Positions 48,031-61,014 of a DNA stretch of 64,000 nt are shown in pieces. This DNA is from Streptomyces sp. AP-93. Its GTDB lineage: Bacteria; Actinomycetota; Actinomycetes; Streptomycetales; Streptomycetaceae. The stretch covers positions 62,001 through 126,000 of the forward strand of contig NZ_JALGBX010000007.1 in NCBI RefSeq assembly GCF_022808175.1. Direction: 5' to 3'. Below the pieces are notes generated by a model. It did no database searches. It saw nothing but the letters and a program-made list of their open reading frames with translations, and had not been told where the DNA came from. Numbering within the stretch: the first letter of the stretch is position 1; each line of letters begins with the position of its first letter. A program made the position numbers and the translations under genes.

Positions 48031-48795
48031 ATCAGCACCGAGCCCCGCATCAACGACCGGATTCGCGTTCCCGAGGTACGACTCGTCGGCCCGAGTGGCG
48101 AGCAGGTCGGCATCGTGCCGCTTGCCAAGGCGCTTGAGCTCGCGCAGGAGTACGACCTCGACCTGGTCGAGGTCGCGGCGTCCGCACGCCCGCCGGTCTG
48201 CAAGCTCATGGACTACGGCAAGTTCAAGTACGAGTCGGCCATGAAGGCCCGTGAGGCGCGCAAGAACCAGGCGCACACGGTCATCAAGGAAATGAAGCTC
48301 CGGCCGAAGATCGACCCGCACGACTATGACACCAAGAAGGGTCACGTCGTTCGGTTCCTCAAGCAGGGCGACAAGGTCAAGATCACGATCATGTTCCGTG
48401 GTCGCGAGCAGTCCAGGCCGGAACTCGGCTACCGACTGCTGCAGCGCCTCGCTTCGGACGTCGAGGACCTCGGGTTCATCGAGTCGAACCCGAAGCAGGA
48501 CGGCCGAAACATGATCATGGTTCTCGGTCCGCACAAGAAGAAGACCGAGGCCATGGCCGAAGCCCGCGAGGCGCAGGCCGCCCGCAAGGCCGAGCGCCAG
48601 GGTGTTGCGGTCACCGACGAGAGTGGTGACGAGGCCCTGGCCGCCGACGCCGCGCTCGAGGCGGAGAACGCCGCACTCGAAGCCGAGGACGTGGACGCCG
48701 AGGACGCTTCCGAGGAAGCGACCGACGCGGCCGACGCGGCCGAGGCCGGCACCGACGAGGCAGCCGCCTCGGACGAGGCCTCTGCCCAGGCCTGA
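48031..48795 (+). CDS. infC: Translation initiation factor IF-3
   Basis: A 254-residue IF-3 if it begins at the ATC shown. The N-domain ([19 protein letters not shown]), lysine-rich linker and C-domain ([38 protein letters not shown]) are intact. AGGAGG ends 4 nt before ATC, and no ATG, GTG or TTG stands at the proper place; a GTG at 48007 would put the Shine-Dalgarno inside the gene. A non-AUG, non-GUG start is how IF-3 limits its own synthesis in other bacteria. An acidic Ala/Glu/Asp tail of about 65 residues extends beyond the usual length. First gene of infC-rpmI-rplT. Confidence 0.95.
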   Translation: MSTEPRINDRIRVPEVRLVGPSGEQVGIVPLAKALELAQEYDLDLVEVAASARPPVCKLMDYGKFKYESAMKAREARKNQAHTVIKEMKLRPKIDPHDYDTKKGHVVRFLKQGDKVKITIMFRGREQSRPELGYRLLQRLASDVEDLGFIESNPKQDGRNMIMVLGPHKKKTEAMAEAREAQAARKAERQGVAVTDESGDEALAADAALEAENAALEAEDVDAEDASEEATDAADAAEAGTDEAAASDEASAQA

Positions 48796-48849
48796 TTCCG
48801 AGGCAGCCCGTCTCGGATCACCGATACAACATGACGCTCCCGTGAGCCG

Positions 48850-48873
48850 GCCCCCACCAGGGCCGGTGGGGGC
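48850..48873 (+). other. Stem-loop between infC and rpmI
   Basis: GCCCCCACC and GGTGGGGGC pair over 9 bp with loop AGGGCC, 11 nt before the GAGGAG of rpmI. It could be a leaky terminator or a translational control element of the L35-L20 genes. Confidence 0.5.
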
Positions 48874-48899
48874 GCCACCGACGAGGAGATAACGGCGCT

Positions 48900-49094
48900 A
48901 TGCCGAAGAACAAGACGCACTCCGGGACCAAGAAGCGCTTCAAGATCACCGGCTCCGGCAAGGTGCTCCGCGAGCGTGCCGGCAAGCGCCACCTGCTCGA
49001 GCACAAGTCGTCCCGTGTCACCCGCCGCCTGACCGGCACCGCGGAGATGGCCCCCGGCGACGCCGCGAAGATCAAGAAGCTTCTCGGCAAGTGA
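48900..49094 (+). CDS. rpmI: Ribosomal protein bL35
   Basis: A 64-residue basic 50S protein: [20 protein letters not shown] and [14 protein letters not shown] are the bL35 signatures. The ATG has GAGGAG 10 nt upstream. It lies between infC and rplT in the conserved order, with 104 nt to rplT. Confidence 0.98.
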   Translation: MPKNKTHSGTKKRFKITGSGKVLRERAGKRHLLEHKSSRVTRRLTGTAEMAPGDAAKIKKLLGK

Positions 49095-49197
49095 CGTCCT
49101 CCGCTCCCCTTCCGGGAGCGGGAGCACGTCAAGACCGGGACCCCATCGAATTCGGGCCGTGTGAAGTCATCCACGGCCCCGCTACAAGGAGTACAAA

Positions 49198-49584
49198 GTG
49201 GCACGCGTCAAGCGGGCAGTAAACGCGCACAAGAAGCGCCGGGCAATCCTCGAGGCGGCCAAGGGCTACCGCGGTCAGCGTTCGCGCCTGTACCGCAAGG
49301 CCAAGGAGCAGGTCACCCACTCCCTGGTCTACAACTTCAACGACCGCAAGAAGCGCAAGGGCGACTTCCGTCGTCTCTGGATCCAGCGCATCAACGCGGC
49401 TGCCCGTCAGAACGGCATGACGTACAACCGCCTCATCCAGGGTCTGAACGCCGCCAACATCGAGGTGGACCGCAAGATCCTCGCCGAGCTGGCCGTCAAC
49501 GACGCCAACGCGTTCGCCGCGCTGGTCGAGGTCGCGCAGAAGGCCCTCCCGGCCGACGTCAACGCCCCGAAGGTCGCTGCCTAA
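49198..49584 (+). CDS. rplT: Ribosomal protein bL20
   Basis: A 128-residue 50S assembly protein: [56 protein letters not shown] are the bL20 signatures. The GTG start follows AAGGAG. In other bacteria L20 represses this operon by binding the leader; whether it does so here is unknown. A 14-bp hairpin ends the operon. Confidence 0.98.
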   Translation: MARVKRAVNAHKKRRAILEAAKGYRGQRSRLYRKAKEQVTHSLVYNFNDRKKRKGDFRRLWIQRINAAARQNGMTYNRLIQGLNAANIEVDRKILAELAVNDANAFAALVEVAQKALPADVNAPKVAA

Positions 49585-49615
49585 GCAGCACGCCGTCAAG
49601 GCCGCAGTAACTTGC

Positions 49616-49648
49616 CCGGACCCGCAGGCCTCGCGCCTGCGGGTCCGG
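49616..49648 (+). terminator. Terminator of infC-rpmI-rplT
   Basis: A perfect 14-bp stem CCGGACCCGCAGGC / GCCTGCGGGTCCGG with loop CTCGC, 31 nt after rplT. Confidence 0.85.
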
Positions 49649-49717
49649 TGCGTTGACCCACCATTTCCTTCGATCAGGGCAGCCACCCGCTGTACGTACG
49701 GAAGCGAGCCGACCGCC

Positions 49718-50578
<861 letters not shown>

Positions 50579-50634
50579 TAATGTGGCGGCCCGGGGGGCC
50601 CACTGCGCTACTCGGAGATGTGGGGTACGGGGAC

Positions 50635-53212
<2,578 letters not shown>

Positions 53213-53213
<1 letters not shown>

Positions 53214-55741
53214 TGCGCGTCCCGCTTTCTTGGCTGCGGGAGTACGTCGACCTCCCCGCGGGTGAAACAGGTCGCGACGTGGCCCACAAGCTCGTCGACG
53301 CCGGCCTCGAGGTCGAGACCGTCGAGCAGCTCGGCGGTGGGCTGGGGGGCCCGCTCGTCGTCGGCCAGGTGCTGACCATCGAGGAGCTCGAAGGCTTCCG
53401 CAAGCCGATCCGCTTCTGCACGGTGGACGTCGGCGCAGCCAACGGCACCGGCCTGCCGCAGGAGATCGTCTGCGGCGCCCGGAACTTCTCCGTCGGCGAC
53501 AAGGTCGTCGTGGTCCTGCCCGGCGCGGTGCTGCCCGGCGACTTCGCGATCGCCGCCCGCGAGACGTACGGCCGCACCTCGCACGGCATGATCTGCTCCG
53601 GCGACGAGCTGGGCATGGGCGACGACGGCACGCACGGCATCATCGTGCTGCCGCACGAGCACGAGGTCGGCAGCGACGCGATCAAGCTCCTGGAGCTCGT
53701 CGACGAGGTCCTCGACATCGACATCACCCCGGACCGCGGCTACTGCATGTCCATGCGCGGTGTGGCCCGCGAGGCCGCCACCGCGTACGGCCTGCCGCTG
53801 CGCGACCCGGCGCTGCTCGACGTGCCCGCGCCGAACTCGTACGGCTACGCCGTCAAGATCGACGACCCGCAGGGCTGCGACCGCTTCACCGCCCGCACGG
53901 TGACCGGCCTCGACCCCGAGGCGCGCTCCCCGATCTGGCTCACGCGCCGCCTCCAGAAGGCGGGCATGCGCCCGATCTCGCTCGCCGTCGACATCACCAA
54001 CTACGTGATGCTGGAACTCGGCCAGCCGCTGCACGCCTACGACCGCTCGCGGATCGACGGCACCATCGGCGTCCGCCGGGCCGAGCAGGGCGAGAAGTTC
54101 ACCACCCTGGACGGGGTCAAGCGCACGCTCGACGCCGAGGACCTGGTGATCACCGACAACAGCGGCCCGATCGGGCTCGCCGGTGTCATGGGCGGCGCCA
54201 ACACCGAGATCGCCGACTCGGTGACCGACCACGAGACCGGAGCCGTCACCGGCACCACGGACGTGGTCGTGGAGGCCGCGCACTTCGACTCCGTGTCGAT
54301 CTCGCGCACCGCCCGCCGCCTCAAGCTGTCCTCCGAGGCCTCCAAGCGCTTCGAGCGCGGCGTCGACCCGCAGGCCGCCGCCGCTGCCGCGCAGCGCACC
54401 GTCGACCTGCTCGTGCTGCTCGCGGGCGGCACCGCCGAGGCCGGCGTCACCGAGCTCACCGCCCCGGGCGCCCCGCGCACCATCGCGATGAGCGCGGACC
54501 ACCCCGACAAGGTCGCGGGCATGCAGTACGGCCGGGAGACCGTCGTACGCCGCCTGCAGGAGGTCGGCTGCGACGTCTACGGCCAGGACGAGCTCGTCGT
54601 CACGGCGCCCTCGTGGCGGCCCGACCTCGCCGAGCCCAACGACCTCGCCGAGGAAGTCATCCGGCTGGAGGGCTACGGGAACCTCCCCTCCACCCTCCCG
54701 CAGGTGCCCTCCGGCCGCGGTCTGACCGCCCGGCAGGAGCTGCACCGCCGGGTGGGCCGCGCGCTGGCCGGCGCGGGCTACGTCGAGGCGCTCAGCTACC
54801 CCTTCCTGGGCGAGGGCGTCTTCGACCAGCTCCAGCTGCCCGCGCACGACGCCTCCCGCCAGGTCGTCAAGCTGGTCAACCCGATCTCCGACGAGGAGCC
54901 GGCGCTGCGCACCACGCTGCTGCCGGGTCTGCTCGGCGCGCTGCGCCGCAACGACAGCCGGGGCAGCCACGACCTCGCGCTCTTCGAGACCGGCTCGGTC
55001 TTCCGGGCCGCCGCGCAGCCGGGCGTCGCGGTACGCCTCGGCGTCGACCGGCGTCCCACCGACGAGGAGATCGCCACCCTGGACGCGGCCCTGCCCGCGC
55101 AGCCGCGCTACGCCGCGGTCGTGCTGGCCGGGGCCCGCGAGCAGGCCGGCTGGTGGGGCAAGGGCCGTCCGGCCGACTGGGCCGACGCGGTCCAGGCGGC
55201 GCGCGCGCTGGCCGTCGAGGCCGGTGCGGAGCTCGTCATCCGCCAGGGCCGGTACGGCCCCTGGCACCCGGGCCGCTGCGCCGAGCTGCTCGTCACCCTG
55301 GACGGGGTGGAGACGGTCATCGGCCACGCCGGTGAGCTGCACCCGCGCGTGGTCAAGGCGATGGGCCTGCCGGCCCGCACCAGCGCCATGGAGCTCGACC
55401 TGGACCGCCTCGCGGCGGCCGGCGGCGCGGCTCTGCGGGCGCCCCGGATCTCCTCCTTCCCGGTGGCGACCCAGGACGTCGCGCTGATCGTGGACGCGTC
55501 GGTGCCGGCTTCGGCCGTCGAGGACGCGCTGCACAAGGGTGCCGGTGAACTGCTGGAGTCCCTGCGGCTGTTCGACGTGTTCGAGGGCGAGCAGGTGGGC
55601 GAGGGCAAGAAGTCCCTCGCGTACGCGCTGCGCTTCCGCGCGACCGACCGGACGCTGACCGCCGAGGAGTCGACGGCGGCGCGTGACGCGGCGGTTGCCC
55701 TGGCGGGCGAGCGCACGGGTGCGGTGCTGCGCGGCGCGTAG
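53213..55741 (+). CDS. pheT: Phenylalanyl-tRNA synthetase beta subunit
   Basis: An 842-residue partner of PheS. Order: a tRNA-binding (EMAP-like) domain at about 40-150 ([37 protein letters not shown]), B3/B4 editing region ([38 protein letters not shown]), B5, the inactive catalytic-like core, and the ferredoxin-fold anticodon-binding domain ([20 protein letters not shown]). The start ATG shares its A with the pheS stop (TGATG), coupling 1:1 synthesis. It is closed by a long hairpin. Confidence 0.97.
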
Positions 55742-55881
55742 CCGCTGCCGCTTGCTGTGCCGAGGGGGTGCATCCCGATGCCGGGGTGCACCCCCTCACC
55801 CGTTCCCCGGGCCGGCCCTGCGGGGCTGGGTCCCCTACCCACCCTTCGCCCGTTCCCCGGGGCTCCGCCCCGGACCCCGCG

Positions 55882-55929
55882 CCTCAAACGCCGGCGAGGC
55901 TGATTTTTCAGCTCGCCCGGCGTTTGAGG
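55882..55929. terminator. Long hairpin terminator after pheT
   Basis: The arm starting CCTCAAACGCCGG (55882) pairs with the arm ending CCGGCGTTTGAGG (55929) over about 21 bp with a small bulge and a T-rich loop. It is part of the dispersed CTCAAACGCCGG repeat family. Confidence 0.8.
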
Positions 55930-56303
55930 GCAACGGGGGGGCTGGGGGCAGCGCCCCCGGTTTCGGGAAGGGGCGGGGTGGGGGAAGCCGCCCGCAGGGC
56001 TCGGCGGCTCGGGCCGCGGCGCGGACGTCCGGGCCGGTATCGGGGGACCACGCGGGCCGGGCCCGGTGGGTGGGCCCGGCGCGCGCTCGGTCCGGCCCGG
56101 CCGGGGCCCGGCGACCAACCAGGCCCCGGCGGAGCCGAAGCGCGCCGCCCGCCTGCCGTGGAGTGTCGGGCAGACAACAGGACGGGCGGCGCGGTTGACG
56201 GGTCGTCGCACTGTACGAGGGGGAGCCGACGACCCGAGCCACCTCTTGGCGAGGTGAGGCCCCTAAGTGAAGCGCCCGCCGGGGGCTTGGCGGCAGGGTG
56301 CGT

Positions 56304-56344
56304 ATCGCATTTATGCGCGTACTGCGTTCACACCCCGTGTGAAC
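56304..56344. promoter_or_regulatory. Two palindromes in the TPR-regulator promoter
   Basis: GTTCACAC-CCC-GTGTGAAC (56326-56344) is a perfect 8-bp inverted repeat, 45-63 nt before the start codon. Just upstream is CGCAT-TT-ATGCG flanked by GTA and TAC (about 56302-56322). They are candidate operators for autoregulation or for another regulator. Confidence 0.6.
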
Positions 56345-56388
56345 CCCGCACCCACTAGCCTGGATCCGACGAGCCCTTGGAGCGGCCC

Positions 56389-57738
56389 ATGCAGCCCAAT
56401 GCCCTGCTCGACGCCCTCCTCGCCGAGGCGGGCATGTCCCACGCAGGACTCGCCGCGTACGTGAACCAGGCGGGACGCTCCCGCGGACTCGCCCTGCGCT
56501 ACGAACACACCGCCGTGGCACGGTGGTTGAAGGGGCAGCGCCCGCGCGGCCAGGTCCCGGACCTGATCTGCGAGGTGATCGGGGGCCGGCTGCGGCGGCC
56601 GCTCACCCTCGACGACGCCGGGTTCGGTCTGCCCGGGCAGCCCGCCGATCCGCACGGCCGTGGCGGCACAGTCCCGCTCAGCGGCTTCGTCGACCGGGCG
56701 GCCGCCCTGTGGCGCTGCGACGGCAACGGCCGGCAGCCCCTCGACGCAGGGGCCCTGACCGGTACCCCCGCGGTGATGCCCGTGTGGGAGTGGGAGAACC
56801 CGCCGGAGGACGCCGACGTGTCCCGCGAGGGGCCGACCCGCGTCGGACCCGAGCACGTGGAGATCCTGAAGGCCGCCCGCGCGCACTACGAGCTGATGTA
56901 CCGCCGGGCCGGCGGCGTGGCCACCCGCGACCGGGTCGTCCGCTTCCTCGGCACCGAGACCGCCCCCATGCTGCGCGGCAGTTACTCCGACGGACTCGGC
57001 CGCAGCCTGCACCGGGCGGGCGGTTCCCTGGTGGCCGTGGCGGGGATCTGCGCGTACGACTCGGACGCGCACGGGCTGGCCCAGCGCTATTTCCATCAGG
57101 CGCTGAGGCTGGCCAAGGCGAGCGGGGACCGCGGGCTCGGGGCCTATGTGATCGCGCTGATCGTCAACCAGTGCCTGCACCTACGGGAGTTCCGCCAGGC
57201 CGTGGCCTTCGCCGAGGCCGCCCTGCGCGCGGCCGGCCCGCACACCACCCCGGCCCTGGCCGCGGACCTGTACGCCATGCAGGCCAAGGCGTACGCCCAA
57301 CTCGGCGATACGACGGCCGCGTTGGCCTGCATCTGCAAGGCGGAGGCGGCTGCGGAGCGGATCCGTCCCGGCACGGAGCCGGACGAGACGGGGTACGTGC
57401 AGCCCGGGCTGGTCAACGTACAGGTGGCGGAGGCGCTGCTCGGTCTGGGTGATCTGCGGGCGGCCCGGGAGCAGGCTTCGGCCGCGGTCGGGACCCCCGC
57501 GCACGACCGGGGCCGGGTGCACCGGCTCGCGATGCTGTGCGAGATCCAGCTGCGTCAGGGCGAGGCCGATCAGGCGGTGGCTTCGGCGGCCGAAATGGCC
57601 GAGCGGGCCAAGGGGATGGAGTCCCTGCGCCTGCGCGACCGGCTGCGCGCGGTCCGGGAGCAGTTGCTGACCAGTGGTTGCTCGGGGGCCGAGGGCGCGG
57701 CCGAGCTCATCGACGGGGCGCTGCGCGTTCCGCTGTGA
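56389..57738 (+). CDS. NsdA-like TPR regulator of development
   Basis: A 449-residue protein. An N-terminal helix-turn-helix-like region (LLDALLAEAGMSHAGLAAYV, YEHTAVARWLKGQRPRGQVP, about 5-65) is followed by a long helical TPR-type region (about 160-445) with repeats such as AQRYFHQALRLAKASGD and ADLYAMQAKAYAQLGDT. This layout fits the Streptomyces NsdA/NsdB-type regulators that restrain sporulation and antibiotic synthesis. The ATG MQPNALLD has GGAG 5 nt upstream. Function here is inferred by likeness only. Its promoter has two clear palindromes. Confidence 0.75.
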   Translation: MQPNALLDALLAEAGMSHAGLAAYVNQAGRSRGLALRYEHTAVARWLKGQRPRGQVPDLICEVIGGRLRRPLTLDDAGFGLPGQPADPHGRGGTVPLSGFVDRAAALWRCDGNGRQPLDAGALTGTPAVMPVWEWENPPEDADVSREGPTRVGPEHVEILKAARAHYELMYRRAGGVATRDRVVRFLGTETAPMLRGSYSDGLGRSLHRAGGSLVAVAGICAYDSDAHGLAQRYFHQALRLAKASGDRGLGAYVIALIVNQCLHLREFRQAVAFAEAALRAAGPHTTPALAADLYAMQAKAYAQLGDTTAALACICKAEAAAERIRPGTEPDETGYVQPGLVNVQVAEALLGLGDLRAAREQASAAVGTPAHDRGRVHRLAMLCEIQLRQGEADQAVASAAEMAERAKGMESLRLRDRLRAVREQLLTSGCSGAEGAAELIDGALRVPL

Positions 57739-57838
57739 CATCCCCGCGGCGTTCTCTGCGCCGCCCTCTGCGCGTTCCCCTGGGCGGGGGTGAACTGCTG
57801 CCATGTTGCCACCTACTCGATCGGAAGGTGGCAGAACC

Positions 57839-58369
57839 GTGCAGTGGACGAACCTGAGTGAGCAAACCGTGTACACGAACCGCTGGTTCGACGTGAATCT
57901 CGCCGACGTGGAGCTCCCCGACGGCCGGCACCTGGACCACTTCGTCATCCGGCTGCGCCCGGTCGCCGTCGCCACGGCCGTCAACGAGGCGGGCGAGGTG
58001 CTGCTGCTGTGGCGCCACCGCTTCATCACCGACAGCTGGGGCTGGGAACTGCCCGCCGGGGTCGTCGAGGACGGGGAGTCCGTGGAGCGCGCGGCCGCCC
58101 GCGAGATGGAGGAGGAGTCGGGCTGGCGGCCCGGCCCCCTGCACCACCTGATGACCGTCGAGCCGTCCAACGGGCTGACCGACGCCCGCCACCACCTCTA
58201 CTGGGCGGACGGCGCCACCTACACGGGCCACCCCGAGGACGAATTCGAGTCCTCGCGCCGCGAGTGGGTACCGCTCAAGCTGGTTCCCGACATGATCGCG
58301 CGAGGCGAGATCCCGGCCGCCAACATGGCGGCCGGGCTGTTGCTGCTGCACCACCTGCGGCTCGGCTGA
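57839..58369 (+). CDS. Nudix hydrolase (ADP-ribose pyrophosphatase-like)
   Basis: A 176-residue Nudix enzyme. The box runs G74-x5-E80-x7-R88-E89-M-E-E92-E93-S-G95-W, fully matching GX5EX7REUXEEXGU. The preceding WGWELPAGVVEDGES context is typical of ADP-sugar pyrophosphatases. The GTG start follows GGAAGGTGG; the upstream frame from 57803 is not needed. It is convergent with the dehydrogenase gene (24 nt gap with GTACGGG palindromes). Confidence 0.9.
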   Translation: MQWTNLSEQTVYTNRWFDVNLADVELPDGRHLDHFVIRLRPVAVATAVNEAGEVLLLWRHRFITDSWGWELPAGVVEDGESVERAAAREMEEESGWRPGPLHHLMTVEPSNGLTDARHHLYWADGATYTGHPEDEFESSRREWVPLKLVPDMIARGEIPAANMAAGLLLLHHLRLG

Positions 58370-58393
58370 GCCGCGGGCGGCCGCCCGTACGGG

Positions 58394-59290
58394 TCAGCCG
58401 TACGGGTAGAAGCCCGAGCCGGTCTTGCGGCCGAGGCGGCCGGCGTCGACCATGCGCTGGAGCAGCGGGGGAGCCGCGTACAGGGGCTCCTTGAACTCCG
58501 CGTACATCGAGTCGGCCACCGAGGCCACCGTGTCCAGACCGATGAGGTCCGCGAGCTTCAGCGGGCCCATCGGGTGGGCGCAGCCCAGCTCCATGCCGTT
58601 GTCGATGTCCTCGCGGCTCGCGATGCCCGACTCGAACATCCGGATCGCGGACAGCAGGTACGGGATCAGGAGCGCGTTGACGACGAAGCCGGAACGGTCC
58701 TGGGCGCGGATCGCGTGCTTGCCCAGCGCCTGGCCGACCAGCGCCTCGGCGCGCTTGATGGTCTCGTCGCTCGTCGTCAGCGCCGGGATCAGCTCGACGA
58801 GCTGCTGCACCGGGGCCGGGTTGAAGAAGTGGATGCCGATGACCTGGTCGGGCCGCGAGGTCGCGACGGCCAGCTTGACCAGCGGGATCGAGGAGGTGTT
58901 GGAGGCGAGGATCGCGTCCGGGCGGGTGACCACCTGGTCGAGGACCTGGAAGATCTCCGTCTTGACCTGCTCGTTCTCGACGACCGCCTCGATGACGAGG
59001 TCGCGGTCGGCGAACTCGCCGAGATCGGTGGTGAACGAGAGGCGGGCCAGGGTCGCGTCCCGCTCCTCCTCGCTGATCTTGCCGCGTTCGGCGGCCCTGG
59101 TCAGAGAGGTGTGCAGCCGGGTCCGCCCGAGCTCGAGGGCCTCGCCGGTGGTTTCGGCGACCATCACCTCGAGCCCGCTCCGGGCGAACACCTCCGCGAT
59201 GCCCGCGCCCATCTGGCCACAGCCCACTACGCCGACGCGTGCGATGTCGTCTGGGAGGTCCGTCACATCGTGCCTTTCGCTGCTCTCCAT
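58394..59290 (-). CDS. 3-hydroxybutyryl-CoA dehydrogenase
   Basis: A 298-residue NAD(P)-dependent 3-hydroxyacyl-CoA dehydrogenase. The Rossmann loop VGVVGCGQMGAGIAEVFARSG (about 19-39), SNTSSIPLVKLA, catalytic His in GIHFFNPAPVQQLVE, and DRSGFVVNALLIPYLLSAIR are present; it is of the short Hbd/PaaH type. It works in butyrate/PHB or precursor (crotonyl-CoA) metabolism. The ATG MESSERHD follows GGGGGACCC. No thiolase or crotonase gene is adjacent. Confidence 0.92.
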   Translation of the reverse strand: MESSERHDVTDLPDDIARVGVVGCGQMGAGIAEVFARSGLEVMVAETTGEALELGRTRLHTSLTRAAERGKISEEERDATLARLSFTTDLGEFADRDLVIEAVVENEQVKTEIFQVLDQVVTRPDAILASNTSSIPLVKLAVATSRPDQVIGIHFFNPAPVQQLVELIPALTTSDETIKRAEALVGQALGKHAIRAQDRSGFVVNALLIPYLLSAIRMFESGIASREDIDNGMELGCAHPMGPLKLADLIGLDTVASVADSMYAEFKEPLYAAPPLLQRMVDAGRLGRKTGSGFYPYG

Positions 59291-59441
59291 CGCGGGTCCC
59301 CCGTACTCGTGCAGTGGTAACTGCGTTCCGGCGCCCGCCACGCCCCCCGACGTTACCCCCGTCCTTGCCCGGCGTGGCGGGCCGGGGCGGGCATGCTGGG
59401 CGGACACGAGGCAATGTCACGGAGCGGAACGGAGTCGTCAC

Positions 59442-60704
59442 ATGGCGTCCATCGGAAGGCGGAGCATGCTGGCAGGCGCGGCCGGGGTGCTGGCGGCGGT
59501 GGCGACGGCGGCCCCGGCGAGAGCGGGCAGGCCGTCACGGGCGGGAGAGGGGGAGCGGGTGCGCGGGGCGGGCGAGGCCGAGTTCCGCGGGATGTGGGTC
59601 GCCTCCGTGCAGAACGTGGACTGGCCGTCGCGCAGCGGGCTCTCCGCGCGGGAGCAGCGCGCCGAACTGCTGGCGCTCCTCGACACCGCCGTCGCCCGCC
59701 GCCTCAACGCGGTGATCCTCCAGGTCCGGCCCACCGCCGACGCGATGTGGCCCTCGGCGCGCGAGCCCTGGTCGCAGTGGCTGACCGGGGAGCAGGGGGT
59801 CGACCCCGGCTGGGACCCGCTCGGCACGGCGGTCGCCGAAGCGCACGCCCGGGGGCTGGAACTGCACGCCTGGTTCAACCCGTACCGGGTGGCCAACCAC
59901 ACCGACCGGAGCCTGCTGGCACCCGGGCACCCGGCCCGCCGCAACCGGGGCTGGACCGTGCCCTACGGCGGCAAGCTGTACTACAACCCCGGACTTCCGG
60001 AAGTCCGCCGCTTCGTGCAGGACGCCATGCTCGACGCCGTCGCCCGCTACCCCCTCGACGGGGTCCACTGGGACGACTACTTCTACCCGTACCCCGTCGA
60101 GGGCCGCGATTTCGACGACGACGCCGCCTACGAGCAGTACGGACGGGACTTCGCGACCCGCGCCGACTGGCGCCGCCACAACACCGACACCCTGGTCCGC
60201 GAGATGTCCGAGCGGCTGCGGGCGCTGCGCCCCCGGGCGCGCTTCGGCATCAGCCCCTTCGCCGTCTGGCGCAACTCCGACCGTGATCCGCTCGGTTCGC
60301 CGACGCGGGCGGGCGTCGCCACGTACGACGACCTGTACGCGGACACCCGCAAGTGGGTGCGCGAGGGCTGGATCGACTACATCGTGCCGCAGGCGTACTG
60401 GCAGCTCGGGCATCCGGCCGCCGACTACGCCGCCATCGTCCCCTGGTGGGCGCGCACGGTCGCCGGCACCCGCGTCCAGCTCTACGTGGGGGAGGCGCTG
60501 TACCGCTGCGACGCGCAGAGCTCCACGGCCGCCTGGCGCGACCCGCGTGAGCTGTCCCGGCACCTGCGGTTCGCCGCCGGATACCCCGAGGTCCGCGGCC
60601 ACGTCTACTTCTCCGCGAAGCAGGTGGTCGCGGACCCCAACGGGGCGTTGGCCCAGGTGGTCGCCGATCACTACCCGACGCCGGTGGCGGTGCCGCCGCG
60701 CTGA
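59442..60704 (+). CDS. Tat-exported glycoside-hydrolase-like protein (GHL10/DUF187)
   Basis: A 420-residue exported protein. The twin-arginine signal SIGRRSMLAGAAGVLAAVATA ends near residue 28 and should use the TatAC system encoded at 20 kb. The mature protein is a TIM-barrel GHL10 domain: FRGMWVASVQNVDWPS, LNAVILQVRPTADAMWPS, LELHAWFNPYRVANH, DGVHWDDYFYPYPVEG (likely active-site acids) and YIVPQAYWQLGH. Related proteins act on peptidoglycan or other glycans. The ATG follows GGAACGGAG. Confidence 0.88.
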   Translation: MASIGRRSMLAGAAGVLAAVATAAPARAGRPSRAGEGERVRGAGEAEFRGMWVASVQNVDWPSRSGLSAREQRAELLALLDTAVARRLNAVILQVRPTADAMWPSAREPWSQWLTGEQGVDPGWDPLGTAVAEAHARGLELHAWFNPYRVANHTDRSLLAPGHPARRNRGWTVPYGGKLYYNPGLPEVRRFVQDAMLDAVARYPLDGVHWDDYFYPYPVEGRDFDDDAAYEQYGRDFATRADWRRHNTDTLVREMSERLRALRPRARFGISPFAVWRNSDRDPLGSPTRAGVATYDDLYADTRKWVREGWIDYIVPQAYWQLGHPAADYAAIVPWWARTVAGTRVQLYVGEALYRCDAQSSTAAWRDPRELSRHLRFAAGYPEVRGHVYFSAKQVVADPNGALAQVVADHYPTPVAVPPR

Positions 60705-60749
60705 TCCGGTGCGCTGATCCGGTGCGCTCGTCCGGTGCGCTGCGGCGGT
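60698..60749. repeat. Four tandem 13-mers at the GHL10 stop codon
   Basis: GCGCTGATCCGGT occurs twice exactly (60698-60710, 60711-60723), then as GCGCTCGTCCGGT and GCGCTGCGGCGGT. The first copy includes the stop TGA. No hairpin role is evident. Confidence 0.85.
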
Positions 60750-60776
60750 CCTCCCCGGCGCTCCGGCCGCCGCTCC

Positions 60777-60974
60777 TCAGCGGTCGTGCTCGGCCGGGTG
60801 CTTCACGACGCAGTCGGGGCCGGGGGACATGATGGCCTCGTGTCCGTCCGTGAAGCGGACCCGGTAGGGAGGGGTTCCGTTCTCTCCCAGGACCTGGGTG
60901 ATCTCACCGACCTTGTCGTGCTGGCCCACGATCCTGCCGTGCTGAACCAGCTGGTCGCCCTCGGTCGCGCGCAT
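60777..60974 (-). CDS. DUF1918-family small protein
   Basis: A 65-residue protein with the DUF1918 pattern: GDQLVQHGRIVGQHDKVGEI and PYRVRFTDGHEAIMSPGPDC, a small beta-barrel (SH3-like) fold. Function unknown. The ATG MRATEGDQ is used; the upstream frame overlaps the next gene. It lies 40 nt after the end of the EamA gene on the same strand. Confidence 0.88.
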   Translation of the reverse strand: MRATEGDQLVQHGRIVGQHDKVGEITQVLGENGTPPYRVRFTDGHEAIMSPGPDCVVKHPAEHDR

Positions 60975-61014
60975 GCTGACCTCCTCGGTGGCGGTCCGAT
61001 CCGGTGCTAGCAGT

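Larger units (their letters stand above)
55742..56388. repeat. Intergenic repeat block after pheT (no gene)
   Basis: A 647-nt spacer with no credible gene. It contains the same dispersed element as at 34.4-34.7 kb: TCCCCTACCC followed by [GA]CCCTTCGCCCGTTCCCCGG at 55831-55860, then a GGGGCTCCGCCCCGGACCC stretch, the CTCAAACGCCGG hairpin at 55882-55929, and a degenerate inverted copy at about 55961-55990. The right half (56000-56300) is GC-rich filler leading into the promoter of the TPR regulator. Confidence 0.75.

Noticed and set aside
60698..60749. CRISPR-like array
   Set aside because: The 13-mers are contiguous with no spacers.
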